Below are positions 9,252 to 17,136 of a stretch of DNA of 64,000 nt, piece by piece (positions within the stretch are counted from its first letter, which is position 1; every line of letters begins with the position of its first letter). The DNA is from Robiginitalea aurantiaca (lineage in GTDB: Bacteria > Bacteroidota > Bacteroidia > Flavobacteriales > Flavobacteriaceae). Below the pieces are notes generated by a model. That model saw only the letters and a list, made by a program, of their open reading frames with translations. It ran no database searches and was not told where the DNA came from. The DNA lies in NCBI RefSeq assembly GCF_030380815.1, contig NZ_JAUDUY010000002.1, positions 582,475 to 646,474 on the forward strand. The letters run 5' to 3'. The position numbers and the translations under genes were made by a program.

Positions 9252-10226
9252 ATGACCGAAAGACGAATCATAACGTTCCTGTTTATGATCGCCCTTATTG
9301 GATGTAAAGGCGATCCGAAAACGAAGGCCCCCGCTGAAACTCAGGGGGCAGAAATATCCAGTCCGCCCGAAGAAACGATTGGCGGTGAGGTAACCGGGTC
9401 GCGCGATTTCTGTTATGTGCGTAAGTCCGCTGCCCCGAGTACTATGGGTGAGGCCTATAATTACGACTTTATTCGTTTTAGGTTGAATGACGGAGATAAG
9501 GTCGAAGGAACCTTTCTGTCTTCACCCTATGGTACAGATGGTTCACGTGGATCGATCTCTGGTATCTACCAGGAAGACCAAAAACGCTTTAAGACGACGA
9601 CCACCTATTTGGCGGAAGGGGAGTATTACGAGGAGCAGCGAGACTACGAAATCGGGGCGGAAGGAGTTTCGCTTTTAGATGACTCAGGCAAACCCATTAT
9701 CACTGTCCCTGTTGTTTCCTGCGAGAAGTACACCGTTGAAATGAGGGCGTACCAGCAGGGAATCCTGAAAAAAAAGGTGAACACTACGGACCGCAGCCGA
9801 CTGAAACAGGTCAAAGAAGTTAACGATTTCGGATATACGCAGCAGCAGCTGGATAACCTGCGTTTTATGGAGCTTGAAATCGACCTGGACAATGATTACA
9901 CCACCCGGGAATACCTGCTCTACATCATGGATCCGATGGTGTGTGGCAGCGGTGGGTGCAACCTGCTTATCATTGATGAAAACGGGAAAACACTTTCCAA
10001 TACAACTGTGGTGAAACTGCCCATCTATCTGCCTGCTACTACAATAGAAGGTATGAAGTCGAAAGGATCCTGGAAACCCCTGTATGTATGGAGTCAGGGA
10101 TTCAGGAAACTCGATTCGGAGGATGGCAAATATCCTTCCAATGCCTCTATGGCCACGGAAGTACCTCAAGAGGAATTAGAAGGGCATCCTGAAAACTATC
10201 AGTTGGTTTTGGATTATCTGGAGTAG
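9252..10226 (+). CDS. Hypothetical lipoprotein
   Basis: 324 residues with a lipoprotein signal whose lipobox ends at cysteine 18 (IALIGC). A low-complexity linker rich in P, E and T follows to about residue 50, then a soluble domain. The C-terminal half holds the more distinctive stretch from QQLDNLRFMELEIDLDND through YIMDPMVCGSGGCNLLI, seen in other Bacteroidota envelope proteins in my recollection, but I cannot name a family. The two cysteines in VCGSGGC could form a disulfide. Likely envelope-located; function unknown. Confidence 0.65.
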   Translation: MTERRIITFLFMIALIGCKGDPKTKAPAETQGAEISSPPEETIGGEVTGSRDFCYVRKSAAPSTMGEAYNYDFIRFRLNDGDKVEGTFLSSPYGTDGSRGSISGIYQEDQKRFKTTTTYLAEGEYYEEQRDYEIGAEGVSLLDDSGKPIITVPVVSCEKYTVEMRAYQQGILKKKVNTTDRSRLKQVKEVNDFGYTQQQLDNLRFMELEIDLDNDYTTREYLLYIMDPMVCGSGGCNLLIIDENGKTLSNTTVVKLPIYLPATTIEGMKSKGSWKPLYVWSQGFRKLDSEDGKYPSNASMATEVPQEELEGHPENYQLVLDYLE

Positions 10227-10293
10227 GCTAACTGCCCGGATCAACTGCCTGCCTGATAAGAAATCTGGATGTCAGAGGCTGAAAAGCAACCCC

Positions 10294-10322
10294 TTGCCAT
10301 CTCAAGTATTTTAGTACCTTTC
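10294..10322 (+). promoter_or_regulatory. Likely promoter for fhs
   Basis: TTG at 10294-10296, an 18-base spacer, then TACCTTTC at 10315-10322, one base off the TAnnTTTG consensus. The start codon is 21 bases further on. Confidence 0.45.
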
Positions 10323-10342
10323 CGTAGCAAACAACACAAGTT

Positions 10343-12010
10343 ATGACCGACCTTCAAATCGCCCAGGGTGCCGAGGCCCTTCATATCCGGGACATTGCTT
10401 CCAAATTAGATATCCCCGAATCCCAGCTGGAGTTTTACGGCAGCAACAAAGCCAAACTCCCCCTCTCGCTGATCGATTCGGAAAAAGCTTCCAAGAGCAA
10501 CCTTATCCTTGTAACCGCCATTACCCCTACCCCAGCCGGGGAAGGCAAAACAACGGTTTCCATAGGTTTGGGCGATGGTCTGAATTACATTGGCAAAAAA
10601 GCGCTTACTGTAATTCGGGAGCCGAGCCTGGGACCCGTCTTTGGGATCAAGGGAGGTGCTGCTGGCGGGGGTCACAGCCAGGTCATTCCTATGGCGGATA
10701 TCAATCTGCATTTTACAGGGGATTTTAACGCTGTTGAAAAGGCAAATAACCTGCTTGCAGCATTGATCGATAATAATATTCAGGCAAAAACAGGTAACCT
10801 GGGAATCGACCCGCGAACGGTTCTCTGGAAGCGGTGTATGGATATGAACGACCGCGGACTTCGAAAAATCATAGCTGCACTAGGGGGAAAAGCGGGAGGA
10901 ATCCCCAGGGAAACCGGATTCAATATTACGGCTGCATCGGAGATAATGGCAATCCTTTGTCTTAGCAATGACTTTGAAGACCTTCAGAATAGGTGCGGGA
11001 ACATTTATATTGGTGATACGTTCGATGGGAAGCCGGTTTATGCAAAAGATCTAAAGGCTGAAGGGGCCATGGCAGTACTTCTTAAAGATGCCATAAAGCC
11101 AAATCTGGTCCAAACCCTGGAAGCAAACCCGGCCATCATTCACGGCGGCCCGTTTGCCAACATCGCCCAGGGTACGAATTCCGTCCTGGCGACCCGAATG
11201 GGCCTCAGCCTGGCCGATTATGTAGTTACCGAAGCTGGATTCGGGGCCGACCTCGGAGCGGAGAAATTCCTTAATATTAAATGCCGTACGGCCGGATTGT
11301 CCCCAAAAGCCATCGTTTTGGTCGCTACAATCCGTGCCTTAAAATACCACGGTGGGAAACCTATTTCAGAACTGACAGAGGAAGACACAGATGCGCTTAA
11401 GGCGGGTCTTCCCAATCTGGACCGGCACCTTAAAAGCCTACAAAGTTTTGGCGTACCCGTGGTGGTCGCCATTAATAATTTTGTCAAGGATACCCCTGCA
11501 GAAAAAAAACTGCTTATGGACCACTGTACCGCACAGGGAATTCCAGTGGAAATAAGCAATGGTTGGGCCAAGGGAGGAGAAGGTTGTGCCCCTCTGGCTG
11601 AAGCCGTTGTAAAAGCCGCCTCGGGATGCGACACGCGTTTCAGGCCAACCTACGATCTTGAGGATTCCCCGCGGGTCAAAATGGAAAAAATTTGCCGCAC
11701 CATCTACGGGGCGGAAAACGTTATTCTTTCAAATAAAGCCAGCAGACAACTCAAAAGGTTCGAAACCCTGGGGTATGGCAATCTCCCAATCTGTATGGCC
11801 AAAACTCAGAAAAGCCTTAGCGACGACGAGAAGAAACTGGGGCGACCTGAAAATTTTGATATCCATATTCGGGAATTTGAAATTGCCGCAGGGGCAGGGT
11901 TTGTTGTGCCGATTGCAGGTAACATCCTCAGAATGCCAGGTCTTCCCTCCAGCCCGGCCTCTGAGCGCATTACAATTGACCGGGATGGTAATATCTCAGG
12001 GCTGTTTTAG
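10343..12010 (+). CDS. fhs: Formate--tetrahydrofolate ligase Fhs
   Basis: Cytoplasmic ATP-dependent enzyme that joins formate to tetrahydrofolate to give 10-formyl-THF. The 555-residue length is normal for the family. The P-loop TPAGEGKTT is at 63-71, followed by GLGDGLNYIGKKA, REPSLGPVFGIKGGAAGGG and later HGGPFANIAQG, EAGFGADLGAEKF and the C-terminal RMPGLPSSPASERI. With FolD (also in the window) it links formate to purine and methylene-THF synthesis. It has its own promoter and is convergent with blh, which begins further right on the other strand. Confidence 0.98.
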   Translation: MTDLQIAQGAEALHIRDIASKLDIPESQLEFYGSNKAKLPLSLIDSEKASKSNLILVTAITPTPAGEGKTTVSIGLGDGLNYIGKKALTVIREPSLGPVFGIKGGAAGGGHSQVIPMADINLHFTGDFNAVEKANNLLAALIDNNIQAKTGNLGIDPRTVLWKRCMDMNDRGLRKIIAALGGKAGGIPRETGFNITAASEIMAILCLSNDFEDLQNRCGNIYIGDTFDGKPVYAKDLKAEGAMAVLLKDAIKPNLVQTLEANPAIIHGGPFANIAQGTNSVLATRMGLSLADYVVTEAGFGADLGAEKFLNIKCRTAGLSPKAIVLVATIRALKYHGGKPISELTEEDTDALKAGLPNLDRHLKSLQSFGVPVVVAINNFVKDTPAEKKLLMDHCTAQGIPVEISNGWAKGGEGCAPLAEAVVKAASGCDTRFRPTYDLEDSPRVKMEKICRTIYGAENVILSNKASRQLKRFETLGYGNLPICMAKTQKSLSDDEKKLGRPENFDIHIREFEIAAGAGFVVPIAGNILRMPGLPSSPASERITIDRDGNISGLF

Positions 12011-12049
12011 AAGGAATACTTCCGAATTTCAACCAAATAAACACAGAGA

Positions 12050-12976
12050 TTATGCTTTGTCCTGGTTTCCGTAGAGTCGAGTGATAACAAGGACATGAGG
12101 AAACGTAATCGCCGCCAGGAAAGAAAAGAACAAGGGCAAGTATCCGTACTCGCTGTCTTTTAAAAACATAAAGGCCAGGGCAAGGGTAAATAAGGCTCCA
12201 ATCCAGTAGATCGCAGAGGCTTTTAGGTACTTCTTTCCACTTTTAAGACTGATATTCCCATAGAGTAGCCGAACCTGATCTGCAAGGGATGGAATGGAAT
12301 GCCAAACGACAAAATATATGGCGAAAGCCCATAAAAGGGATGCCGTATTAAATACGACGAAAAATAATCCCAACAATAACAACTCCCTTAGGATGTAGCG
12401 TAGAAACTGGCTTATGTAGAAATTTGAGAATGCCAGGGTCAGGAATAACAAAAAACTACCAAAAAGGATGTAAGCTATCCAATCCCCTGGTGGTGCATAC
12501 CCGCTGATATCGTATATGATTTCGGATACTTCTGCCCTGTGCGCATAGAACAATAGAAAAAGTACCACCAACCCATAGGTCAAATAGAGCAGCTTCTGAA
12601 GGCGTTTACTGTTGCCTTTGCGCTTCACCCAATGTTGTTCTCCAAAATGATAGGCGCTGAATGCAATAAACAGGGAGAGCGCAAGTATTGGGAGCAGGTA
12701 AAAAAGCAGGGCACTGAGGCCGACAAAACCAATATAGGCTGCAAGTATACTCAGGCCGGTTCTCTTCTGATTCCCGCCTATACCTTTCCGCCTGAGTATT
12801 TCCAAATCATTAGCCCCGTGGAGTATGCCAAAAGAAAAGATCAGCGTAAAGGCCAATACCTCCTCTACAGACTCACCAAAAAAAATCGCCAGCCATAGAA
12901 AAAAGAAGGTGGATACCATCATGGCATTTCTCAATTCCGCACTTTTCCACCGATTATTTTTCATAATGTTTAACAA
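12050..12976 (-). CDS. blh: Brp/Blh family beta-carotene 15,15'-dioxygenase
   Basis: Integral membrane enzyme expected to split beta-carotene into two retinals, the chromophore of proteorhodopsin. The 308 residues contain about eight hydrophobic segments. Conserved histidine motifs of the family are visible: ILHGANDLEI near residue 53, FSAYHFGEQHW near 110, VVWHSIPSLAD near 225 and FPHVLVITR near the end. It is divergent from the proteorhodopsin gene with only 76 bases between them, the pairing expected for a retinal-producing partner. Carotenoid synthesis genes for its substrate are not in the window. Function is assigned from family plus context. Confidence 0.9.
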   Translation of the reverse strand: MLNIMKNNRWKSAELRNAMMVSTFFFLWLAIFFGESVEEVLAFTLIFSFGILHGANDLEILRRKGIGGNQKRTGLSILAAYIGFVGLSALLFYLLPILALSLFIAFSAYHFGEQHWVKRKGNSKRLQKLLYLTYGLVVLFLLFYAHRAEVSEIIYDISGYAPPGDWIAYILFGSFLLFLTLAFSNFYISQFLRYILRELLLLGLFFVVFNTASLLWAFAIYFVVWHSIPSLADQVRLLYGNISLKSGKKYLKASAIYWIGALFTLALAFMFLKDSEYGYLPLFFSFLAAITFPHVLVITRLYGNQDKA

Positions 12977-13052
12977 TTTATGTTTTTATTTAGACATTTC
13001 TGTTTAATTATTTATTAATTTTATTAAACAAAACTACTAAAAACTAATTATT
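12977..13052. promoter_or_regulatory. Shared AT-rich divergent promoter region of blh and proteorhodopsin
   Basis: 76 very AT-rich bases separate the two start codons, so both promoters must lie here or overlap the genes. A TAATTTTA (close to TAnnTTTG) is present rightward near 13017, but no well-spaced -33 TTG stands out for either direction. The two genes may therefore be controlled together. Confidence 0.45.
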
Positions 13053-13793
13053 ATGATGAGTCTTTTTTCAAATTTTTCGCTCGTGACCAAGATGGCTACG
13101 GACGATTATGTAGGTTTCACCTTTTTTGTTGGGTGTATGGCCATGATGGCTGCCTCCGCATTTTTCTTCCTGTCTATGAATCATTTCGACAAGAAGTGGC
13201 GCGTTTCAATTCTGGTTTCCGGCCTGATCACCTTTATCGCGGCGGTCCACTATTGGTACATGCGTGACTATTGGGCGGTGAACATGGAATCCCCTACCTT
13301 CTTCAGGTATGTAGACTGGATACTTACCGTACCATTGATGTGCGTAGAGTTTTTCCTTATCCTCAGGGTAGCCGGGGCTAAGAAATCCCTGATGTGGAAC
13401 CTGATCTTTCTCTCAGTGATTATGCTGGTTACCGGCTATTTCGGAGAAGCTGTATTCCGCGACCAGGCATGGCTCTGGGGTCTGATTTCCGGGATTGCCT
13501 ACTTTATTATTGTTTACATCATTTGGTTTGGTTCCGCGAAGAAATTGGCAGAAAACGCAGGAGGTGCTGTGCTCAGTGCCCACAAAACCCTTTGCTGGTT
13601 TGTACTCGTCGGATGGGCGATTTATCCGCTTGGGTATATGGCTGGAACCCCAGGATGGTATGAAGGATGGTTCTCGGGCCTCAATATGGATGTCATCTAC
13701 AATATCGGGGACGCCATAAACAAAATAGGTTTCGGACTGGTGGTCTATAACCTTGCTGTAAATGCATCCGGCTATAGCAGCGAAAAAGCATAG
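13053..13793 (+). CDS. Proteorhodopsin (light-driven proton pump)
   Basis: Seven-helix retinal protein of the inner membrane, 246 residues. The proton-pump triad is present: acceptor D88, T92 and donor E99 in RYVDWILTVPLMCVE (the DTE pattern). H66 corresponds to the histidine that pairs with the acceptor in proteorhodopsins. K224 in the last helix (GDAINKIGFG), with D220 four residues before it, is the retinal-binding lysine. The spectral-tuning position, eight residues after the acceptor, is M96, the residue usual in flavobacterial green-absorbing forms. Blh is divergent next door, and a strong terminator follows. The pump assignment is by motif; the colour is inferred. Confidence 0.97.
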   Translation: MMSLFSNFSLVTKMATDDYVGFTFFVGCMAMMAASAFFFLSMNHFDKKWRVSILVSGLITFIAAVHYWYMRDYWAVNMESPTFFRYVDWILTVPLMCVEFFLILRVAGAKKSLMWNLIFLSVIMLVTGYFGEAVFRDQAWLWGLISGIAYFIIVYIIWFGSAKKLAENAGGAVLSAHKTLCWFVLVGWAIYPLGYMAGTPGWYEGWFSGLNMDVIYNIGDAINKIGFGLVVYNLAVNASGYSSEKA

Positions 13794-13819
13794 ATGTCTT
13801 TTTGGATGATTGATGAGAA

Positions 13820-13853
13820 AAGGGCTTCCTGTAGTGGGAAGCCCTTTTTTTGT
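13820..13853 (+). terminator. Rho-independent terminator after proteorhodopsin
   Basis: Stem AGGGCTTCC / GGAAGCCCT with a short loop (TGTAGTG), followed by a run of T residues at 13845-13851. Confidence 0.88.
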
Positions 13854-13979
13854 TTGTTTCATTACAGCCCAAAAGCGAAAGGGTATACAGAATCCCTGAA
13901 TGATGAAAAACACGTACTTTTAAAGAGACAAAAAAACACCGCCTCCCTCAAGTAGGGAGATTGCAGAGAAATACCGAAT

Positions 13980-14750
13980 ATGTTTGTTTACCTCAGGCAG
14001 CTTCGCCGGAAACTTATAAACGGGAATTCCTTCTTAAAGTACCTGCTCTACGGGCTGGGAGAATTACTTCTTATTGTTATGGGGATCCTTCTTGCCTTAT
14101 ATGTGGATAACTGGAATGACCACAGGCTTGAAAATAAGCGGGAGCAATTCTACCTCACCGAGCTGCGAGCCGAATTCGAAGCAAGCCGGATCAAACTGGA
14201 AAACCTCATTGAAGCAAACCGTCAGACGTATTACAAAGCAAGTGAAATTGCCAATGTCATGATACAGGGTGGAGAAGGCCTGAGTGAACTCGAGTTTTCA
14301 GGCCTCTTGTTTCACTCATTCTCTGATGAAATAACCTATAACCCAAACAACTCCGTACTACAGGAACTGCTCAACTCCGGGCGGCTTGAATACCTCTCGA
14401 ACCCTGCCCTTCGGGGCCACCTTACCACCTGGTCCTCAAGGCTCGAACAAATTAGGCAGCAGGAACAAAACCTCAGGGAACAACGGGCCGAAGTCATGGA
14501 GCTGGCCCTAAAAGAGGGTGGTAGTATTCGGGGTATCCTGGAAAATACAGGGATCCTCACGGGGGAAATGGGGCTCCTGCCAAGTAATACAAAAACGAAC
14601 AACCTGGACCTGCTGCATTCAAGAAACCTGGAAAACCACCTGTTAATTTTTATACTTACCGCCCGCCTTACTGAAAAGAACCATTACCTCCCCCTACTTA
14701 TAGAGATTGAAACCATCATAGATCTTATAGACGGAAGCCTTGGAATGTAG
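13980..14750 (+). CDS. DUF6090-type membrane-anchored protein
   Basis: 256 residues. The N-terminus has the pattern of a protein group common in Flavobacteriia: a basic start, FLKYLLYGLGELLLIVMG, then a membrane helix (about 22-40) ending in ALYVDNWND. The rest is soluble and largely helical with coiled-coil character around residues 45-80 and 150-185. The function of the group is unknown. It is convergent with argS, with two bases between the stop codons, and probably transcribed alone. Confidence 0.75.
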   Translation: MFVYLRQLRRKLINGNSFLKYLLYGLGELLLIVMGILLALYVDNWNDHRLENKREQFYLTELRAEFEASRIKLENLIEANRQTYYKASEIANVMIQGGEGLSELEFSGLLFHSFSDEITYNPNNSVLQELLNSGRLEYLSNPALRGHLTTWSSRLEQIRQQEQNLREQRAEVMELALKEGGSIRGILENTGILTGEMGLLPSNTKTNNLDLLHSRNLENHLLIFILTARLTEKNHYLPLLIEIETIIDLIDGSLGM

Positions 14751-14752
14751 AA

Positions 14753-16537
14753 CTACATACGCTGGGGAACTTCAATCCCGAGCAATGCTGTGGCATTCCG
14801 GATCACTTCACCCACCTTTTCCGTGAGTTGCACCCTGAATTTCTTGTGCACCTCATCTGTTTCACCAAGAATCGGAACTTGCTGATACAGGGAGTTGAAA
14901 TCCTTAACCAGGTCGTAGGTATAATTGGCAACCAGGGCTGGGCTATATTGCAGGGCGGCTTCTTCCACAATATGTGGAAATTGCTCCAGGTCTTTTAGGA
15001 GTTGCTTTTCCTTGACATGCAAATCGCCCAGGGAAGATGCCGGGATGGTTGCCCCAAAATCAAAATCCGCCTTCCGGAGTATCGATTGGATCCGGGCATA
15101 GGTATATTGAATAAAGGGTCCGGTATTGCCCTGAAAATCCACGGATTCCTCCGGGTTAAAAAGCATGCGCTTCCGGGGATCCACTTTCAGGATATAATAC
15201 TTCAGGGCTCCCAACCCAATGGTATGGTACAGTTGTTCCTTCTCAACAGCGGAAAAATCATCAACCCTGCCGTGTTCCTCTGCAATTTGCCTGGCCGTTT
15301 CATCCATTTCCTCAATCAGATCATCGGCATCCACGACGGTTCCCTCCCTGCTCTTCATCTTGCCTGTGGGCAGGTCTACCATGCCATAACTGAGATGGTA
15401 TAAGTTTTCGGCCCACTGATAACCCAGTTTTTTCAATATCAGGAAGAGCACCCTAAAATGATAATCCTGTTCATTGCCGACGGTGTAAACCATCCCCGTA
15501 ATGTCCGGGTAATCCCGAACTCGCTGAATGGCCGTCCCAATATCCTGGGTCATATATACCGCAGTACCATCGGCCCTGAGCACAATCTTTTCGTCCAGGC
15601 CATCCTCCGTGAGATCGATCCAGACGCTTCCGTCCTCTTTGGTAAAGAACACTCCTTTTTCCAGGCCTTCAGCCACGACATCCTTACCCAGGAGGTAGGT
15701 TTCACTTTCGTAGTATAAGGTGTCAAAATCCACTCCCAGAGCTCCGTAAGTGGCATTAAACCCATCATACACCCAGCCGTTCATCAACTTCCATAAGGCA
15801 ACGACCTTTTCATCCCCGGCTTCCCAGAGGCGAAGTAATTCCTGGGCTTCTTTTAGGCTTGGCGCCTGCTTCTCGGCCTCTTCCTGCGTCATTCCTTCGG
15901 ATACCAAACGCAGCACTTCATCCCGGTAGGCATTGTTAAAGGCCACATAGTAATTCCCGACCAGCTTATCTCCCTTTAATCCTGAGCTCTCCGGAGATTC
16001 ACCTTTTCCGTAGCGCTCCCAGGCTAGCATACTCTTGCAGATATGAATCCCCCGGTCATTGACGATCTGCGTTTTATAGACTTTATTCCCGGCTGCCTTT
16101 AAAATTTCGGAAACCGAATACCCCAGGAGGATGTTTCGGATATGGCCCAAATGAAGGGGTTTGTTCGTGTTTGGTGAAGAATATTCGACCATAACGACCC
16201 CCTTGGAATTGGGTTTTTGATAACCATAGGACACTTCATTCCGGATGTGATTGAAAAAATCCAAATAATAAGCATCGCTGATTTCAAGGTTTAAAAACCC
16301 CTTAATGGTATTAAAACCGGAAACCTGCTGAAGGTTGGATTTCAGGAACTCACCTATAGCATTTCCGATTTCGACCGGGTTTCCCTTCACCTGGCGAAGC
16401 ATGGGAAAAACCACAACGGTAATATCCCCCACAAATTCCTTACGCGTAGGTTGTAATTCCACTGTTTCCAGCGTTGCACCAAAGAGGTCCTTAACCCCTT
16501 CTTTTACCTTTTGAATCAACAAGGCTGATAGGTCCAT
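14753..16537 (-). CDS. argS: Arginyl-tRNA synthetase
   Basis: Class I aminoacyl-tRNA synthetase charging tRNA-Arg. 594 residues, normal for the family. The HIGH signature appears as HLGH at 129-132 in the context SSPNTNKPLHLGH, and the KMSKS loop as GKMKSREG, a form seen in ArgRS. The N-terminal additional domain (residues 1-100) and C-terminal anticodon-binding helices (FIQYTYARIQSILRK onward) are both present. A possible -7 promoter element lies at 16557-16564. Confidence 0.98.
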   Translation of the reverse strand: MDLSALLIQKVKEGVKDLFGATLETVELQPTRKEFVGDITVVVFPMLRQVKGNPVEIGNAIGEFLKSNLQQVSGFNTIKGFLNLEISDAYYLDFFNHIRNEVSYGYQKPNSKGVVMVEYSSPNTNKPLHLGHIRNILLGYSVSEILKAAGNKVYKTQIVNDRGIHICKSMLAWERYGKGESPESSGLKGDKLVGNYYVAFNNAYRDEVLRLVSEGMTQEEAEKQAPSLKEAQELLRLWEAGDEKVVALWKLMNGWVYDGFNATYGALGVDFDTLYYESETYLLGKDVVAEGLEKGVFFTKEDGSVWIDLTEDGLDEKIVLRADGTAVYMTQDIGTAIQRVRDYPDITGMVYTVGNEQDYHFRVLFLILKKLGYQWAENLYHLSYGMVDLPTGKMKSREGTVVDADDLIEEMDETARQIAEEHGRVDDFSAVEKEQLYHTIGLGALKYYILKVDPRKRMLFNPEESVDFQGNTGPFIQYTYARIQSILRKADFDFGATIPASSLGDLHVKEKQLLKDLEQFPHIVEEAALQYSPALVANYTYDLVKDFNSLYQQVPILGETDEVHKKFRVQLTEKVGEVIRNATALLGIEVPQRM

Positions 16538-16556
16538 AAACCGATGATTAAGGCTG

Positions 16557-16564
16557 CAAAACTA
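16557..16564 (-). promoter_or_regulatory. Possible -7 promoter element for argS
   Basis: Read leftward the sequence is TAGTTTTG, matching TAnnTTTG, 19 bases upstream of the argS ATG. There is no clear -33 TTG at the right distance. Confidence 0.3.
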
Positions 16565-16590
16565 CATAATTTTAGACGCACTACAGCAGG

Positions 16591-16622
16591 TTTGAGGGAA
16601 TCGATCGAAATGGCTAACTTTA
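16591..16622 (+). promoter_or_regulatory. Likely promoter for the 16702-18590 genes
   Basis: TTTG at 16591-16594, a 20-base spacer, then TAACTTTA at 16615-16622, one base off TAnnTTTG. The first ATG is at 16702, giving a leader of about 70 bases. Confidence 0.45.
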
Positions 16623-16701
16623 CGTAAAAACGCTATGTTATTGACATATTTTGGTTTCAACCGGGCTGCCGGGGTAGTGAATCACCTTCAATATCCACAG
16701 A

Positions 16702-17136
16702 ATGCTCGTTAATGTATCCTACAATAATCCCGAACTAACCCGTAAGATAGACGATCTTCTGGGTAAGCCCTTCACATTGAAAGAAAGATGGGCGCTTAAA
16801 GGCATCGGGTCGCCTAAACTTTTTATTACCGGCTCGAGTATTGAAATTCAAAATCTGCTACTTCTCGATAATAACCGGAACAGCTGCAATATTGAACTCC
16901 GTCCCAAAGGAATTATTCTGCGATTCAGATCCTTATTAGAGACCTATGGCTTAATCATTCCGTATTATAAACTGACCCTGTATAAAGGGGATCTCGGTGT
17001 TTATACCGTTCATGTTGACAATCACTTTGTCAGGGTGCAGGCAGATACCAAGGCGATACAAAAGTTTTTTGTAAAGCTTCTCGGATACAAGGCCGATCAG
17101 ATTCCCGAGGCCCCCCCCAGCATGGAAGACTTATGA
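16702..17136 (+). CDS. Hypothetical protein coupled to the SDR gene
   Basis: 144 residues; no family recognised and no signal peptide or membrane segment. It has mixed alpha/beta character, with IELRPKGIILRFR and YYKLTLYKGDLGVYTVH suggesting a small beta-sheet domain. Its stop overlaps the start of the next gene by four bases (ATGA), so translation is probably coupled and the product may work with the SDR/DUF2867 protein. The ORF is real on grounds of length, coupling and promoter; the role is unknown. Confidence 0.68.
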   Translation: MLVNVSYNNPELTRKIDDLLGKPFTLKERWALKGIGSPKLFITGSSIEIQNLLLLDNNRNSCNIELRPKGIILRFRSLLETYGLIIPYYKLTLYKGDLGVYTVHVDNHFVRVQADTKAIQKFFVKLLGYKADQIPEAPPSMEDL

